The position numbers and the translations under genes are program-made. Positions 26,506 to 38,823 of a DNA stretch of 64,000 nucleotides are shown here, in pieces. The DNA is taken from NCBI GenBank assembly GCA_029861865.1, contig JAOTYL010000002.1, forward strand, positions 124,001 to 188,000. Direction: 5' to 3'. The first letter of the stretch is position 1. Every line of letters starts with the position of its first letter. The notes under the pieces were generated by a model. That model searched no databases. It was not told where the DNA came from and saw only the letters and a program-made list of their open reading frames with translations. The DNA is from Myxococcales bacterium (GTDB lineage: Bacteria > Myxococcota_A > Polyangia > Polyangiales > Houyiibacteriaceae).

Positions 26506-28277
26506 GTGACACCCGCTAATCCCAAGCTCAAGAACCGCATCGGCGAATCGCTTTCCGGAGCGAACATCATCTGGGAATCGCTCGTACGCGAGGGGGTCGA
26601 GGTCTGCTTCGGATATCCGGGCGGTGCGATCATGCCCGCCTACGATGCGATGATTCAATACCCGATTCACCATGTGCTCACACGGCATGAGCAGGGGGCG
26701 TCGCACATGGCCGACGGTTATGCCCGAGCTTCAGGTCAGGTTGGGGTGTGCATCGCTACGTCAGGTCCGGGTGCCACCAATCTCGTGACGGGCATTGCGA
26801 CCGCCATGTTGGACTCGATCCCGATCGTCTGCATCACCGGACAGGTTCCGTCGCACCTGATCGGCAGCGATGCGTTCCAAGAAACCGACATCACGGGCTG
26901 TACCATCCCGGTCACCAAGCACAACTACCTGGTCACCAAGCCCGAGCAGGTTGCGCCCACTATTCGTGAAGCCTTCTACATCGCGCGCTCGGGTCGTCCC
27001 GGCCCGGTGGTCGTCGACATCACCAAGGACGCGCAGCAGCAGAACTGCGTCTTCGAATGGAGTGACGACGAGATCGTGCTTCCCGGCTACCGTCCAGACT
27101 ACGCGCCACTCGCCGAGCAGCTCGAAGAAGCGGTGGAGCTCATCCAAAACGCGAAACGCCCTATCTTGTTCGCAGGGCACGGTGTCATGAACGCGGGCGC
27201 CACGGGTGCCTTGCTGGAGTTCATCGACAAGACGAACATTCCGGTCGCCTGCACGTTGCTCGGCTTGGGTGGCTTCCCCGCGAGCCATCCGCGCAACCTC
27301 GGCATGATGGGGATGCACGGAGAGACTTGGGTCAACAAGGCGATCCAGGATTCCGATCTGATCATCGCTGTCGGCATGCGCTTCGATGATCGCGTCACCG
27401 GCAACCTGAAGACCTATGCTCCAAACGCAAAGAAAATCCACATCGAGCTCGACCCGGCTGAGATCAACAAGAACGTCCGCGTGGACGTACCGATCGTCGG
27501 CGACGCGCGCGCTGTTCTGCTCGAGCTGTTGCCGCACGTCGACAAATGCGACCGTAAAGACTGGCTCACCTACATCGAAGAAATCAAGGGCGGGTCGTCG
27601 GTTCGAGACATCAAGAACCTCCCGGATCTCGGCAAGCTGTACGCCGCTCACGTGATCCACGACCTCTATCGACATACCGAGGGCAAAGCGCTCGTCGTAA
27701 CGGACGTCGGCCAGCACCAAATGTGGGAAGCGCAGTACTACAAGCACGACTATCCGATGAAGCTCCTGACTTCGGGCGGCCTCGGTACGATGGGCTTTGC
27801 ATTGCCCGCCGGAATCGGCGCCAAGTTCGCAAAGCCCGAGGACTCGGTGTGGATCATCTGCGGCGACGGCGGTTTTCAAATGACTCAAGCCGAACTTTCC
27901 ACCTGCGCCCAAGAGGGTATCAAGGTGAATGTCGCGATCATCAACAACGGCTTCCTCGGCATGGTTCGCCAGTGGCAGGAGTTCTTCTTCGGAGGGCGCT
28001 ACGTCGCGACGCCTTTGCTCAGCCCGGACTTCGTGAAGATCGCGGAGGCGCACGGGCTCACCGGCATCCGGGTCGAGAAGCGCTCGGAGGTCGAAGCTGC
28101 GGTCCGCAAAGCCGAAGAGACCGACGGCACGGTCGTGATCGACTTCCGAGTGGAGCAAGAAGACTCGGTGTATCCGATGGTGCCCGCCGGAGCGAACCTC
28201 CAAGACATGATTCAGCGCCCCGAAGAACCAGGGGAGCAGGAGCACAATCCCATTTTCGAAACCGGGGAGGACAACTG

Positions 28278-28278
<1 letters not shown>
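26506..28278 (+). CDS. ilvB: Acetolactate synthase large subunit
   Basis: 590 residues from GTG with GAGGAGA 6 bp upstream. It condenses pyruvate with pyruvate or 2-oxobutyrate, the first common step to valine, leucine and isoleucine. The ThDP glutamate is in RHEQGASHMADGYARASG, and the ThDP/Mg motif GDGGFQMTQAEL ends in INNGFLGMVRQWQ. The FAD region MGMHGE and GMRFDDRVTG are present. It is first of nine genes behind the attenuator; the small subunit overlaps its stop. Cytoplasmic, with IlvH. Confidence 0.97.
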
Positions 28279-29859
<1,581 letters not shown>

Positions 29860-29907
29860 ATGGCGCTTGGGGACGAATTGACCCCCGAGCGCATGGGAGA
29901 ATGAGCC

Positions 29908-31545
29908 ATGCAACCCGATCACGTTAAAATCTTCGACACGACCCTCCGAGATGGAGAGCAATCGCCTGGCGCCACCATGACGTCGACCGAGAAGCTAGAG
30001 GTGGCGAAGACTCTATCGCGGCTGGGGGTGGACATCATCGAGGCTGGGTTTGCGGCGGCCTCGCCCGATGACCTGCGTGCGGTGAAGACGATCGCAGAGG
30101 CGGTTGGCGTCACCGGTGTCGAAGGGCGGCCGGTCCCGGAACCGCCCACGATCTGCAGTCTCGCAAGAGCGGACAAGTCCGACATCGACAAGGCAGCCGA
30201 GGCCGTGGCTCCTGCAAAGCATGCTCGGATCCACACGTTCATCGCCACGTCACCTATCCACCGGCAGCACAAGCTCCGAATGACCCAAGACCAGGTCCTC
30301 GCGAAGATCACCGAAATGGTCACTTACGCACGAGGCTTCTGTGAGGACGTCGAGTTCAGCCCGGAAGATGCCGGAAGGACCGAAATGGAGTTCTTGTATG
30401 AAGCGCTGCAGGCGGCGATCGAGGCGGGTGCGAGCACGCTCAACATCCCGGATACCGTCGGATACATGATGCCAGGCGAGTTCGGCGAGCGCATCGCCAT
30501 GCTGCGTGAAAACGTGCCTGGCATCGAAAGCGCGGTGATCAGCGTGCATTGCCACGACGACCTCGGCTTGGCGGTCGCAAACAGCCTCTCCGCCGTCGTC
30601 AATGGTGCGCGACAGGTCGAGGTCGCAGTCAACGGGATCGGCGAGCGAGCCGGGAATGCATCACTCGAGGAGATCGTGATGGCACTCCACGTACGTCGTG
30701 ATCTCTACGGCATCGCAACCCAGGTCGATACGACCCAACTCACCCGTGCCAGCCGCCTGGTCAGCAAAGTGACCGGCATGGTCGTGCAGCCCAACAAGGC
30801 CATCGTCGGAGCAAACGCATTCGCGCACGAGGCAGGCATTCACCAAGATGGAATGCTCAAGCACGAAGAAACGTACGAGATCATGCGTCCCGAGACGGTG
30901 GGGGCGGGCAAGACGCAGCTCGTCCTCGGCAAGCATTCGGGACGGCATGCGTTTGCGAACCGTTTGGCGGAGCTTGGCTATGCCGTGTCGGGTGACGGGC
31001 TCGACAAGGCCTTCGCACGATTCAAGAAGCTCGCCGACAAGAAGAAGTCCATCACCGATGCCGACTTGGTCGCGTTGGTCAGCGACGAGCTCTACCAACC
31101 GACCGAGTACTGGAAGCTCGACGCGCTACAGGTCGGGTGCGGCACGGGAATGCCGACTGCGACGGTCAAGCTCATTGGACCCAATGGGGAGTTCCACACT
31201 GCCGCAGAGGTGGGCACCGGCCCGGTGGATGCGGTGTACAAGGCCATCCAGCAGCTAGTCCACGTTCCCTGCACGTTACTCGAGTACACCGTGCAATCGG
31301 TCACCGAGGGCATCGACGCGCTCGGAGAGGTGAGCGTCCGTGTCGCTCCTCACGACGACGAAGCCGCCACCGACAAAGTGAACCCGCAATACGAACATTC
31401 TCGCGCACGCGTATTTCATGGGCATGGCGCCAACACCGACGTCATCGTTGCGAGCGCAAAGGCCTACCTGGCCGCGATCAACCGCATCCTCGCCCTCACA
31501 CAGGGACAACACAAAGACAGCCAAGCAGCCGGAAGTGCTGCGTAG
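29908..31545 (+). CDS. leuA: 2-isopropylmalate synthase
   Basis: 545 residues. The DRE-TIM metallolyase start [20 protein letters not shown] (metal His), [15 protein letters not shown] and the C-terminal LeuA regulatory domain ([25 protein letters not shown]) are present. It condenses acetyl-CoA with 2-oxoisovalerate, opening the leucine branch, and is normally leucine-inhibited via the C-terminal domain. It is distinguished from the cimA product by the [12 protein letters not shown] context. Confidence 0.95.
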   Translation: MQPDHVKIFDTTLRDGEQSPGATMTSTEKLEVAKTLSRLGVDIIEAGFAAASPDDLRAVKTIAEAVGVTGVEGRPVPEPPTICSLARADKSDIDKAAEAVAPAKHARIHTFIATSPIHRQHKLRMTQDQVLAKITEMVTYARGFCEDVEFSPEDAGRTEMEFLYEALQAAIEAGASTLNIPDTVGYMMPGEFGERIAMLRENVPGIESAVISVHCHDDLGLAVANSLSAVVNGARQVEVAVNGIGERAGNASLEEIVMALHVRRDLYGIATQVDTTQLTRASRLVSKVTGMVVQPNKAIVGANAFAHEAGIHQDGMLKHEETYEIMRPETVGAGKTQLVLGKHSGRHAFANRLAELGYAVSGDGLDKAFARFKKLADKKKSITDADLVALVSDELYQPTEYWKLDALQVGCGTGMPTATVKLIGPNGEFHTAAEVGTGPVDAVYKAIQQLVHVPCTLLEYTVQSVTEGIDALGEVSVRVAPHDDEAATDKVNPQYEHSRARVFHGHGANTDVIVASAKAYLAAINRILALTQGQHKDSQAAGSAA

Positions 31546-31554
31546 TGACCGATC

Positions 31555-32964
31555 ATGAAACCACGAACTCTATTTGAGAAAGTCTGGGACGCGCATGTCG
31601 TCGCGCAGGAGCCGGACAGGCCGGCGGTCCTCTACGTCGACCTCCACCTCATCCACGAGGTGACTTCACCTCAGGCTTTTACCGGACTTCGAGAGCGTGG
31701 CCTTGGCGTGCGCCGTCCCGACTTGACGGTCGCGACGATGGACCACTCGACACCGACGCTACCAAAGGCGCTGGCCGTGATCGACGATCAGGCCAAGGCG
31801 CAGCTGCGAATGCTCGAGCAGAACTGCGAGGAATTCGGGATTGAGCTCTTCGGGCTCGGCAGTCAGTACAACGGGATCGTGCACGTCATCGGCCCCGAGC
31901 GAGGCTTCACTCAACCGGGAAAGACGATCGTCTGTGGTGACAGCCACACCTCGACCCATGGGGCCTTCGGTGCACTCGCGTTTGGAATTGGGACGAGCGA
32001 GGTCGAGCACGTGCTTGCCACCCAGTGTCTGCTCCAGCGGAAACCGAAGACCCTGGAGGTTCGAGTCGAGGGTCAGCTGCTGCCTGGTGTGACCGCGAAG
32101 GACATCATCCTCGCGCTTTGCGCGCAGATCGGCACCGGTGGAGCTACCGGACACGTCATCGAGTACACCGGCGCTGCGATTCGGGGCCTCGACATGGAAG
32201 GCCGAATGACCGTCTGCAACATGAGCATCGAGGCTGGGGCGCGCGCGGGCATGATCGCCCCCGACGACACGACGTTCGAGTACCTACAGGGCCGCGACCG
32301 TGTGCCGAAAGGTGCGGATTGGGATGCAGCTGTCGAGCGCTGGCGGGCGCTAAAAACGGACGTGCGTGCGAAGTACGACGAGCGAGTCGTCATCGATGCC
32401 AACGAGCTCGAACCGATGATCACCTACGGAACCAACCCCGGGATGGGGATGGGCATCAGTGGTTCGGTGCCCAGTCTCGACTCGTTCGGCGAGTCCTCTC
32501 AGCAGGTCGCATTCGAAAAGGCGATGCTCTACATGGACGTCGAGCCCGGCAAACCATTGCTCGGCAAGAAGGTCGACGTGGTGTTCATCGGCTCGTGCAC
32601 GAACTCACGGATAGGTGACCTTCGATTGGCGGCGAGCGTATTCAGCGGCCGAAAGGTCGCGGATGGCGTGCGCACGTTGGTCGTTCCGGGCTCGCACGAC
32701 ATCAAGGTGCAGGCAGAGTCCGAGGGGCTCGACCGGGTCTTCAAAGATGCGGGCGCTGAGTGGCGCGAGCCCGGTTGCTCGATGTGTATCGCGATGAACG
32801 GCGACAATCTCGAGCCCGGGCAATACGCGGTCAGCACCTCGAACCGCAACTTCGAGGGCCGCCAAGGAAAAGGCGGACGGACTTTCCTCGCATCACCACT
32901 CACTGCAGCGGCTTCTGCGGTCACCGGAAAGGTGACCGATCCACGGAGCCTGCTCCTTTCTTGA
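31555..32964 (+). CDS. leuC: Isopropylmalate isomerase large subunit
   Basis: 469 residues. The 4Fe-4S cysteines are in [12 protein letters not shown] and [10 protein letters not shown], as in aconitase-type dehydratases. [12 protein letters not shown] and [20 protein letters not shown] are typical. It works with LeuD to convert 2- to 3-isopropylmalate. It starts 9 bp after leuA. Confidence 0.96.
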   Translation: MKPRTLFEKVWDAHVVAQEPDRPAVLYVDLHLIHEVTSPQAFTGLRERGLGVRRPDLTVATMDHSTPTLPKALAVIDDQAKAQLRMLEQNCEEFGIELFGLGSQYNGIVHVIGPERGFTQPGKTIVCGDSHTSTHGAFGALAFGIGTSEVEHVLATQCLLQRKPKTLEVRVEGQLLPGVTAKDIILALCAQIGTGGATGHVIEYTGAAIRGLDMEGRMTVCNMSIEAGARAGMIAPDDTTFEYLQGRDRVPKGADWDAAVERWRALKTDVRAKYDERVVIDANELEPMITYGTNPGMGMGISGSVPSLDSFGESSQQVAFEKAMLYMDVEPGKPLLGKKVDVVFIGSCTNSRIGDLRLAASVFSGRKVADGVRTLVVPGSHDIKVQAESEGLDRVFKDAGAEWREPGCSMCIAMNGDNLEPGQYAVSTSNRNFEGRQGKGGRTFLASPLTAAASAVTGKVTDPRSLLLS

Positions 32965-32975
32965 GAGACGACATC

Positions 32976-33563
32976 ATGGCGAAATTCACGACACTGACAT
33001 CCCACGCCGTTCCGCTCACGGCAGACAACGTCGATACCGACCAGATCATCCCTGCGCGCTTTCTCAAAGTCACCGAGAAGCACGGGCTCGGCGATAGCTT
33101 GTTCTCGGACTGGCGATACCACGAGGACGGATCTCCACGAGAAGACTTCGTTCTAAATCAGCCCGAGTCGCAGGGCGCACAGATTCTGATCGCAGGCCAC
33201 AACTTCGGCAGTGGCTCTTCGCGCGAGCATGCCCCCTGGGCGCTCGTCAGCTGGGGGTTTCGCGCGATCATCGCTACCGGGTTCGCCGACATCTTCAAGA
33301 GTAACGCTCTGAAAAACGGTCTACTGCCGGTGGAGGTCACGCCAGCGGTTCACAAAGAGCTGATGCAAGCGGTCCAACTCGATCGTGGGACGAAGATCAC
33401 GATCGACCTTCCCACTCAATCGGTAACGGGCCTCGGCAGCCTCGAGGCCACCTTCCCCATTGACGACTTCTCCAAGCATTGCCTGTTGAACGGCATCGAT
33501 CAGCTCGGGTACCTCCTCGCATTCGACGATCAAATCACGAAATATGAGCAGCAACGGACATAA
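32976..33563 (+). CDS. leuD: Isopropylmalate isomerase small subunit
   Basis: 195 residues, ATG at 32976; an upstream in-frame extension lies inside leuC and is rejected. DNVDTDQIIPARFLK and FGSGSSREHAPWALVSWGF are the swivel-domain motifs. It completes the isomerase with LeuC. The next gene starts inside its last 20 nt. Confidence 0.96.
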   Translation: MAKFTTLTSHAVPLTADNVDTDQIIPARFLKVTEKHGLGDSLFSDWRYHEDGSPREDFVLNQPESQGAQILIAGHNFGSGSSREHAPWALVSWGFRAIIATGFADIFKSNALKNGLLPVEVTPAVHKELMQAVQLDRGTKITIDLPTQSVTGLGSLEATFPIDDFSKHCLLNGIDQLGYLLAFDDQITKYEQQRT

Positions 33564-35172
33564 CGGCCCGGGCCCCGTCGTAGAGATCTACGACACCACG
33601 CTGCGTGACGGAACGCAGATGGAAGGGATGAGTTTGTCTTGCGACGATAAGCTCCGCATCGCCGGACATCTCGATACGCTTGGTGTCGCTTTCATCGAAG
33701 GCGGGTGGCCAGGCTCGAATCCGAAAGACGTCGAGTTCTTCCAGCGGGCCAAAGACGTCGCCTGGAAGAGCGTGCAGATTTCCGCGTTTGGCTCGACTTG
33801 CCGAGCAGAGCTCCGAGCCGAGGACGACAAGCAGCTCCAGACGCTTCTCGAGGCCGAGACACCGGTGTGCACGATCTTCGGCAAGGCGTGGAAGATGCAC
33901 GTCACCGAAGTGCTTCGAACCCGACTCGAAGAGAACCTGCGGATGATCGAGGAAAGCGTCGTGTTCTTGTCGGGCAAGGGTCGCCGGGTCATCTACGACG
34001 CCGAGCACTTTTTCGACGGGTACAAGTCCGACTCGGAATACGCGCTCGAGACACTGCGCGTGGCAGCCCGTGGGGGGGCCGAGACGCTGGTGTTGTGCGA
34101 CACGAACGGCGGGTCGATGCCCTGGGAGATCGAGCAAATGGTGACGGCGGTGAAAGAAGCGCTGCCCAAAGCTCGTTTGGGCATTCACGCCCACAACGAC
34201 GGCGAGTGTGGCGTCGCGAACTCGGTAGCTGCCGTCCGAGCGGGAGCCCGGCACGTGCAAGGCACGATCAACGGATACGGGGAGCGTTGTGGCAACGCAA
34301 ATCTCTGCGCAGTCATCGCCGACATCGAGCTGAAGCTAGGGCTGAGCTGTCTACCGGAGGGGAGCCTGTCACAGCTCTACGACCTGTCGCACTTCGTCGC
34401 CGAAATCGCGAATCTGAGTCCGAACGATCATGCGGCGTACGTCGGTCGAAGCGCCTTCGCACACAAAGGGGGTGTCCACGTTTCCGCGATTCGGCGTCAT
34501 CCAGAGTCGTACGAGCACGTGGATCCGAAGCTGGTCGGCAACGAGTCACGCGTAGTCGTCAGCGAGCTTTCGGGCCGCAGCAACGTGCTCAGCAAAGCCG
34601 AGGAAATGGGGCTCGAGGTGAGCTCCGACCACGGGAGCCGTGTTCTCGAACGTGTGAAGGAGCTCGAGGCGAAGGGGTTTGCCTACGAGGCAGCTGAGGC
34701 GTCCTTCGCGCTTCTGATGGCACGCCAACAAGAAGGCTACAAACCCCCATTCGAGGTGCTCGACTTCCAAGCGAGTGTCGGACGAAGGCGTGGAGGCGGA
34801 ATGGTCGCCGAGGCGACGGTCAAGGTGCAGATCGGCGACGAGGTCATGCTGACCGCAGGCGAAGGCAACGGCCCGGTGAGCGCGCTCGACGCAGCGCTAC
34901 GGAAGTCGCTTCGCCCCTTCTTCCCGCAAGTCGCGGAGATGCACCTGAGCGACTACAAGGTCCGCATCCTCGACGGCAGGAGCGGGGTTGCCGCCACCAC
35001 CCGGGTTTTGATCGACAGCCAGTCGGAGCACGATACCTGGAGCACAGTTGGAGCGTCGAGCAATATCATCGAAGCCTCTCTGCAGGCGCTCGTCGACAGC
35101 ATCGAATATGGGTTGACCCTCGGACAGGCGAGGCAGGAAAGACAAGCGGAGGCACAGCAGGCACGGAGTTAG
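33544..35172 (+). CDS. cimA: (R)-citramalate synthase
   Basis: 542 residues, overlapping leuD by 20 nt. It is a LeuA-like enzyme, but the signature IYDTTLRDGTQMEGMSLS, IEGGWPGSNPKDVEFF and HNDGECGVANSVAAV is that of the citramalate synthase branch. It makes citramalate from pyruvate and acetyl-CoA, giving a threonine-independent route to 2-oxobutyrate and isoleucine, using LeuCD and LeuB next to it. A leuA/cimA pair in one operon gives both routes from shared enzymes. Confidence 0.92.
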   Translation: MSSNGHNGPGPVVEIYDTTLRDGTQMEGMSLSCDDKLRIAGHLDTLGVAFIEGGWPGSNPKDVEFFQRAKDVAWKSVQISAFGSTCRAELRAEDDKQLQTLLEAETPVCTIFGKAWKMHVTEVLRTRLEENLRMIEESVVFLSGKGRRVIYDAEHFFDGYKSDSEYALETLRVAARGGAETLVLCDTNGGSMPWEIEQMVTAVKEALPKARLGIHAHNDGECGVANSVAAVRAGARHVQGTINGYGERCGNANLCAVIADIELKLGLSCLPEGSLSQLYDLSHFVAEIANLSPNDHAAYVGRSAFAHKGGVHVSAIRRHPESYEHVDPKLVGNESRVVVSELSGRSNVLSKAEEMGLEVSSDHGSRVLERVKELEAKGFAYEAAEASFALLMARQQEGYKPPFEVLDFQASVGRRRGGGMVAEATVKVQIGDEVMLTAGEGNGPVSALDAALRKSLRPFFPQVAEMHLSDYKVRILDGRSGVAATTRVLIDSQSEHDTWSTVGASSNIIEASLQALVDSIEYGLTLGQARQERQAEAQQARS

Positions 35173-35229
35173 CCATTGCCCTCATCGCGGGTGCCGTGCA
35201 TGCTGCGCGGCTGTACCTAGGTGTAGTAG

Positions 35230-36306
35230 ATGAAAGCGAAGATCACACTCCTTCCAGGTGACGGGATAGGCCCTGAAATCGTCGACGCGACCAGGCAGGT
35301 GCTCGAGTCGATTGCGAGCAAGTCCGGCCACACCTTCACTTTTTCCACGCACTTGATCGGCGGCGTCGCGATCGACGAGACGGGCGTGCCACTCCCAGAC
35401 GACACGATCGTGGCCTGTCGGAGCGCGGATGCGGTGCTTCTCGGCGCAGTCGGCGGCCCCAAGTGGGATGATCCGACAGCCAAAGTCCGACCGGAGCAGG
35501 GCCTCCTCGGCATGCGAAAGGCGTTGAAGCTCTTTGCCAACGTGCGGCCAGTCAAGCTGTTCCGCGGGCTCGAAGGGGCCTCACCCCTCAAGGCCGAGCG
35601 TCTCCGTGGGGTCGACCTGGTTTTCATCCGAGAGCTCACCGGCGGCATCTATTTTGGCCAGCCCAAGGGGAAAGAGACGAAGAACGGGGTTCGCCGGGGC
35701 TTCGATACGATGACGTATGACGAAATCGAGATTCGCAGGATCGTCGAGCTAGCGTTCGCAGTCGCACGAAAACGCAGTCGTCACGTCACCTCGATCGACA
35801 AAGCCAATGTACTCGCAACGATGCAAGTTTGGCGAGAGATCGCCACCGAGGTCGGGAACGAAAACCCCGACGTGAAGCTCGAGCACCAGCTGGTCGACTC
35901 CGCGGCGATGCGACTCGTCACCGATCCGTCATCGTTCGACGTGCTCGTTAGCGGCAACATGTTCGGCGACATCTTGTCCGACGAGGGCGCGGTGCTGACT
36001 GGGTCGCTTGGGCTTCTTCCGAGCGCATCGCTCGGCGAGGGCTCTCTCGGTGTCTACGAGCCGATTCATGGTTCTGCGCCAGACATCGCGGGTAAGGGCA
36101 TCGCCAACCCACTTGGCACGATCTTGAGCGCGGCTATGCTGCTGCGTCACAGTCTCGGCCTCGAGGCCGACGCCAAAGCGGTCGAGGACGCAGTGCAGAA
36201 GGTCCTCGATAGCGGCCTTCGAACGGCAGATCTGAGTGGCGGACAACGCTCGATCGGCACGAACGAAATGGCCGGCGCTGTCATAGCTGCCATCGAAGGC
36301 GCGTGA
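35230..36306 (+). CDS. leuB: 3-isopropylmalate dehydrogenase
   Basis: 358 residues. LPGDGIGPEIV at the start, FIRELTGGIYFGQPKG, GNMFGDILSDEGAVLTGSLG and YEPIHGSAPDIAGKGIANP are diagnostic of the decarboxylating dehydrogenase family, with the leuB-type RELTGGIYFG. It completes leucine synthesis, and can act on methylmalate for the cimA route. The intergenic gap of 57 bp holds no obvious promoter. Confidence 0.96.
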   Translation: MKAKITLLPGDGIGPEIVDATRQVLESIASKSGHTFTFSTHLIGGVAIDETGVPLPDDTIVACRSADAVLLGAVGGPKWDDPTAKVRPEQGLLGMRKALKLFANVRPVKLFRGLEGASPLKAERLRGVDLVFIRELTGGIYFGQPKGKETKNGVRRGFDTMTYDEIEIRRIVELAFAVARKRSRHVTSIDKANVLATMQVWREIATEVGNENPDVKLEHQLVDSAAMRLVTDPSSFDVLVSGNMFGDILSDEGAVLTGSLGLLPSASLGEGSLGVYEPIHGSAPDIAGKGIANPLGTILSAAMLLRHSLGLEADAKAVEDAVQKVLDSGLRTADLSGGQRSIGTNEMAGAVIAAIEGA

Positions 36307-36319
36307 GGAAAGGACCAGC

Positions 36320-38053
36320 ATGCCCCGAAAGCGCGTTAGCCGATTGTTCGACCTCAAAGAAGACGAGCACGGGCGCAAGTACATGGAAGTGTACCTCGAC
36401 GGCATCGCGCTTCTGCGCCTGGTGCTGTCTAACAAGGGTACGGCGTTCAGTTACGAAGAGCGGGTCGCGCTGCGAATCGGCGGTTTGCTCCCGCCGCAGT
36501 ACAACACACTGGAGCAGCAGATCGACCGTGTATACGAGGGTTTTGTTCAGGCGCCCACCGATATCGACAAGTACCAATACCTGAGGTCGGTGCAAGAGCG
36601 GCAAGAGATCCTGTTCTACGCGCTGCTCGAAAAGCACCTGGAAGAGATGCTGCCCATCGTCTACACGCCGACCGTCGGTGCCGCCGTACAGCAATTCAGC
36701 GCTCTCTATCAAAACCCGCGCGGGCTTTCGTTCTCGCCACTCAACATCGACCGCGCAGACCAGACGCTCAATTGCTACCCGATGGAAGACGTGCGCATGA
36801 TCGTCGCGACTGATTCATCGGCGATCCTCGGCATTGGCGACCAGGGCTATGGGGGCCTTGCGATCCCGATCGGAAAAATGGCGCTTTACACCGTGGCCGG
36901 AGGCGTGAGCCCGTTCCATACGATGCCGGTCGCACTCGACGTCGGGACCGACCGCATGGATCTGATCAACAACCCGAACTATCTGGGCGTACGCCAGAAG
37001 CGCCTACGAGGAGAAGACTACTACAAGTTCCTCGATCAGTTCGTCGATGCGGTTTGGGCCCGATGGCCGGATGCGGTGATTCAGTGGGAAGACCTCTCGA
37101 AGACGGCGGCGTTCTCCGTGCTCGAACGATATCGAGACCGCGGCCCCTCCTTCAACGACGACATTCAGGGCACCGGGGCTGTCGCCCTCGCAGGGATTCT
37201 CGCGGCTTGCCATCTGCGCAATGAGAACCTCAGCGATGAAATCTTCGTCATTCACGGTGCGGGGGCCGGAGGGATCGGTGTCGCATGGGCTGTCCGCGAA
37301 GGGCTGCTCCGCGCAGGGCTTTCCGAGGCCGAGGCGGAGGCACGGGTATTCGTGCTCGACTCGAAAGGTCTGCTTCTCGAGGACCGCGAGATGGAGGAGT
37401 ACAAGCGAGCCTACGCGCATAACAGAGCGAATATCGCGGACTGGAAATTCGAAGGCGACGCACCGGATCTCGTAGAGACCATCCAGAACGCCAAGGCGAC
37501 GGTGCTTCTCGGGCTCTCCGGTCGCGCTGGCGCCTTCGACGAAGCGGTCGTTCGCGCCATGGCCGACAACCACAAATGGCCAATCATCTTTCCCCTCTCG
37601 AACCCGACCAGCTCGGCGGAGGCGACGCCTGAGGACATCTTCCGTTGGACCGACGGGCAGGCGATCGTCGCGACGGGCAGCCCATTTGAGCCGGTTCGCA
37701 TGGGCGGCGTTACTCACCCCATCGGGCAGGGTAACAACGCCTTCATCTTTCCGGGGCTGGGTTTCGGGGCGATCTTGAGCGACGCCAAGGTCATCACCGA
37801 TGGGATGGTTCTCGAAGCCTCTCAGGCGCTCGCCGACTACACGATTGAGAAGTACGTCGAGGGGGGTTTGATCTATCCACCCGTAGGCGACCTCCAGGAA
37901 ACGTCGATTCGCGTGGCCACCCGGGTCTGCCAGCAAGCCATGAAGGACAAGGTCGCTCGGCGCGAGAACATCCCAGAAGACATCGAAGCATTCGTAAGAG
38001 AGCGCTTCTGGCACCCCGTCTACCTCCCCTTCGTCCGCGGCCACCTCGACTAA
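36320..38053 (+). CDS. maeA: NAD-dependent malic enzyme
   Basis: 577 residues, the large bacterial/eukaryotic-type form. VYTPTVGAAVQQFS, DVGTDRMDLINNPNYLG (with the RxN/metal residues), FNDDIQGTGAVALAG and the NAD site HGAGAGGIGVAWA are present. It decarboxylates malate to pyruvate. It is last in the ilv-leu operon, so its pyruvate could feed the synthases ahead of it. Its stop lies in repeat copy B. Confidence 0.92.
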   Translation: MPRKRVSRLFDLKEDEHGRKYMEVYLDGIALLRLVLSNKGTAFSYEERVALRIGGLLPPQYNTLEQQIDRVYEGFVQAPTDIDKYQYLRSVQERQEILFYALLEKHLEEMLPIVYTPTVGAAVQQFSALYQNPRGLSFSPLNIDRADQTLNCYPMEDVRMIVATDSSAILGIGDQGYGGLAIPIGKMALYTVAGGVSPFHTMPVALDVGTDRMDLINNPNYLGVRQKRLRGEDYYKFLDQFVDAVWARWPDAVIQWEDLSKTAAFSVLERYRDRGPSFNDDIQGTGAVALAGILAACHLRNENLSDEIFVIHGAGAGGIGVAWAVREGLLRAGLSEAEAEARVFVLDSKGLLLEDREMEEYKRAYAHNRANIADWKFEGDAPDLVETIQNAKATVLLGLSGRAGAFDEAVVRAMADNHKWPIIFPLSNPTSSAEATPEDIFRWTDGQAIVATGSPFEPVRMGGVTHPIGQGNNAFIFPGLGFGAILSDAKVITDGMVLEASQALADYTIEKYVEGGLIYPPVGDLQETSIRVATRVCQQAMKDKVARRENIPEDIEAFVRERFWHPVYLPFVRGHLD

Positions 38054-38084
38054 AAGGGGACAGTCCCCTTTATCGAGGGGTTAA
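38052..38084 (+). repeat. Stop-associated palindromic repeat, copy B
   Basis: AAAGGGGAC and GTCCCCTTT flank a single A, then comes the tail CGAGGGGTTAA. It starts inside the TAA stop of maeA. Copy A has the same core and a tail of similar pattern. A hairpin and terminator role at the operon end is possible, but the T run is short. Confidence 0.75.
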
Positions 38085-38103
38085 CTCGTGACAATCTTTC
38101 GAG

Positions 38104-38736
38104 ATGGACATCGCGATTGCCCTTTTCGACCAGGTCACTGCGCTCGATGCGGTTGGGCCGTACGAAGTGCTGCAGCGGCTTCCCGATGCGGAACTCAAGT
38201 TCGTTGGACATCAGAAGGGTGAAGTGAGAACCGACAACGGGTTCCTCGGGCTGACGGTGGACTACACATTCGATGAGCTGCTCAACCCGGAGATCATCCT
38301 GGTGCCTGGGGGTATCGGTACTCGCGCGTTGATTCACGACGAGGTGATCCTCGACTGGATTCGGGCGGCGCACGGGACGTCGAAGTACACGACCTCGGTT
38401 TGCACCGGCTCTTTGCTTCTTGCAGCGGCCGGAATTCTCCACGGCCTCGAAGCCACGACTCACTTTTCGGCGCGACAGATACTCAGCAAATATGGTGCCA
38501 AGCCGGTCGAGGACCGGGTGGTTCACCAAGGGAAGATCATCACTGCGGCCGGCGTTTCCAGCGGCATCGACATGGCGCTCGAGCTCGCGGAGCGACTTAC
38601 GGATGCGAACACCGCGAAGGCACTTCAGCTCATGATCGAGTATGACCCTCAGCCACCCTACGATGCAGGTGCCCTCCACAAGGTGGACGTCGCGGTACTG
38701 GCCCGGGTGCAAGAGCTCGCCGCGCTCCGAAACTAA
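38104..38736 (+). CDS. DJ-1/PfpI family protein
   Basis: 210 residues. The family core is clear: ALFDQVTALDAVGPYEVL, ILVPGGIGTR with the acidic partner upstream, and the nucleophile elbow TSVCTGSLLLAAAG (C). It resembles the isonitrile-hydratase/transcriptional-regulator branch of DJ-1 proteins. The function cannot be given. It is on the opposite strand to the steroid unit and converges with it. Confidence 0.85.
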   Translation: MDIAIALFDQVTALDAVGPYEVLQRLPDAELKFVGHQKGEVRTDNGFLGLTVDYTFDELLNPEIILVPGGIGTRALIHDEVILDWIRAAHGTSKYTTSVCTGSLLLAAAGILHGLEATTHFSARQILSKYGAKPVEDRVVHQGKIITAAGVSSGIDMALELAERLTDANTAKALQLMIEYDPQPPYDAGALHKVDVAVLARVQELAALRN

Positions 38737-38763
38737 CCCTTCAACGGGAGGTGCTCCCTTTGT
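38734..38763 (-). repeat. Degenerate stop-associated repeat, copy D
   Basis: Read on the minus strand it is GGGAG-CAC-CTCCC flanked by AA and TT, then GAAGGGTTA. The stem, loop size and tail match the other three copies but the bases have drifted. It includes the TAA stop of the DJ-1 gene, in the opposite orientation. Confidence 0.45.
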
Positions 38764-38823
38764 AGATCCCGGTCGGGCCTACGGCCCTCAATTGGTCCCG
38801 CCCCACCGCCCCCACGCTATCGC

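Noticed and set aside
26761..28245. Minus-strand open frame of 494 codons over ilvB
   Set aside because: Antisense shadow of acetolactate synthase, no family features.
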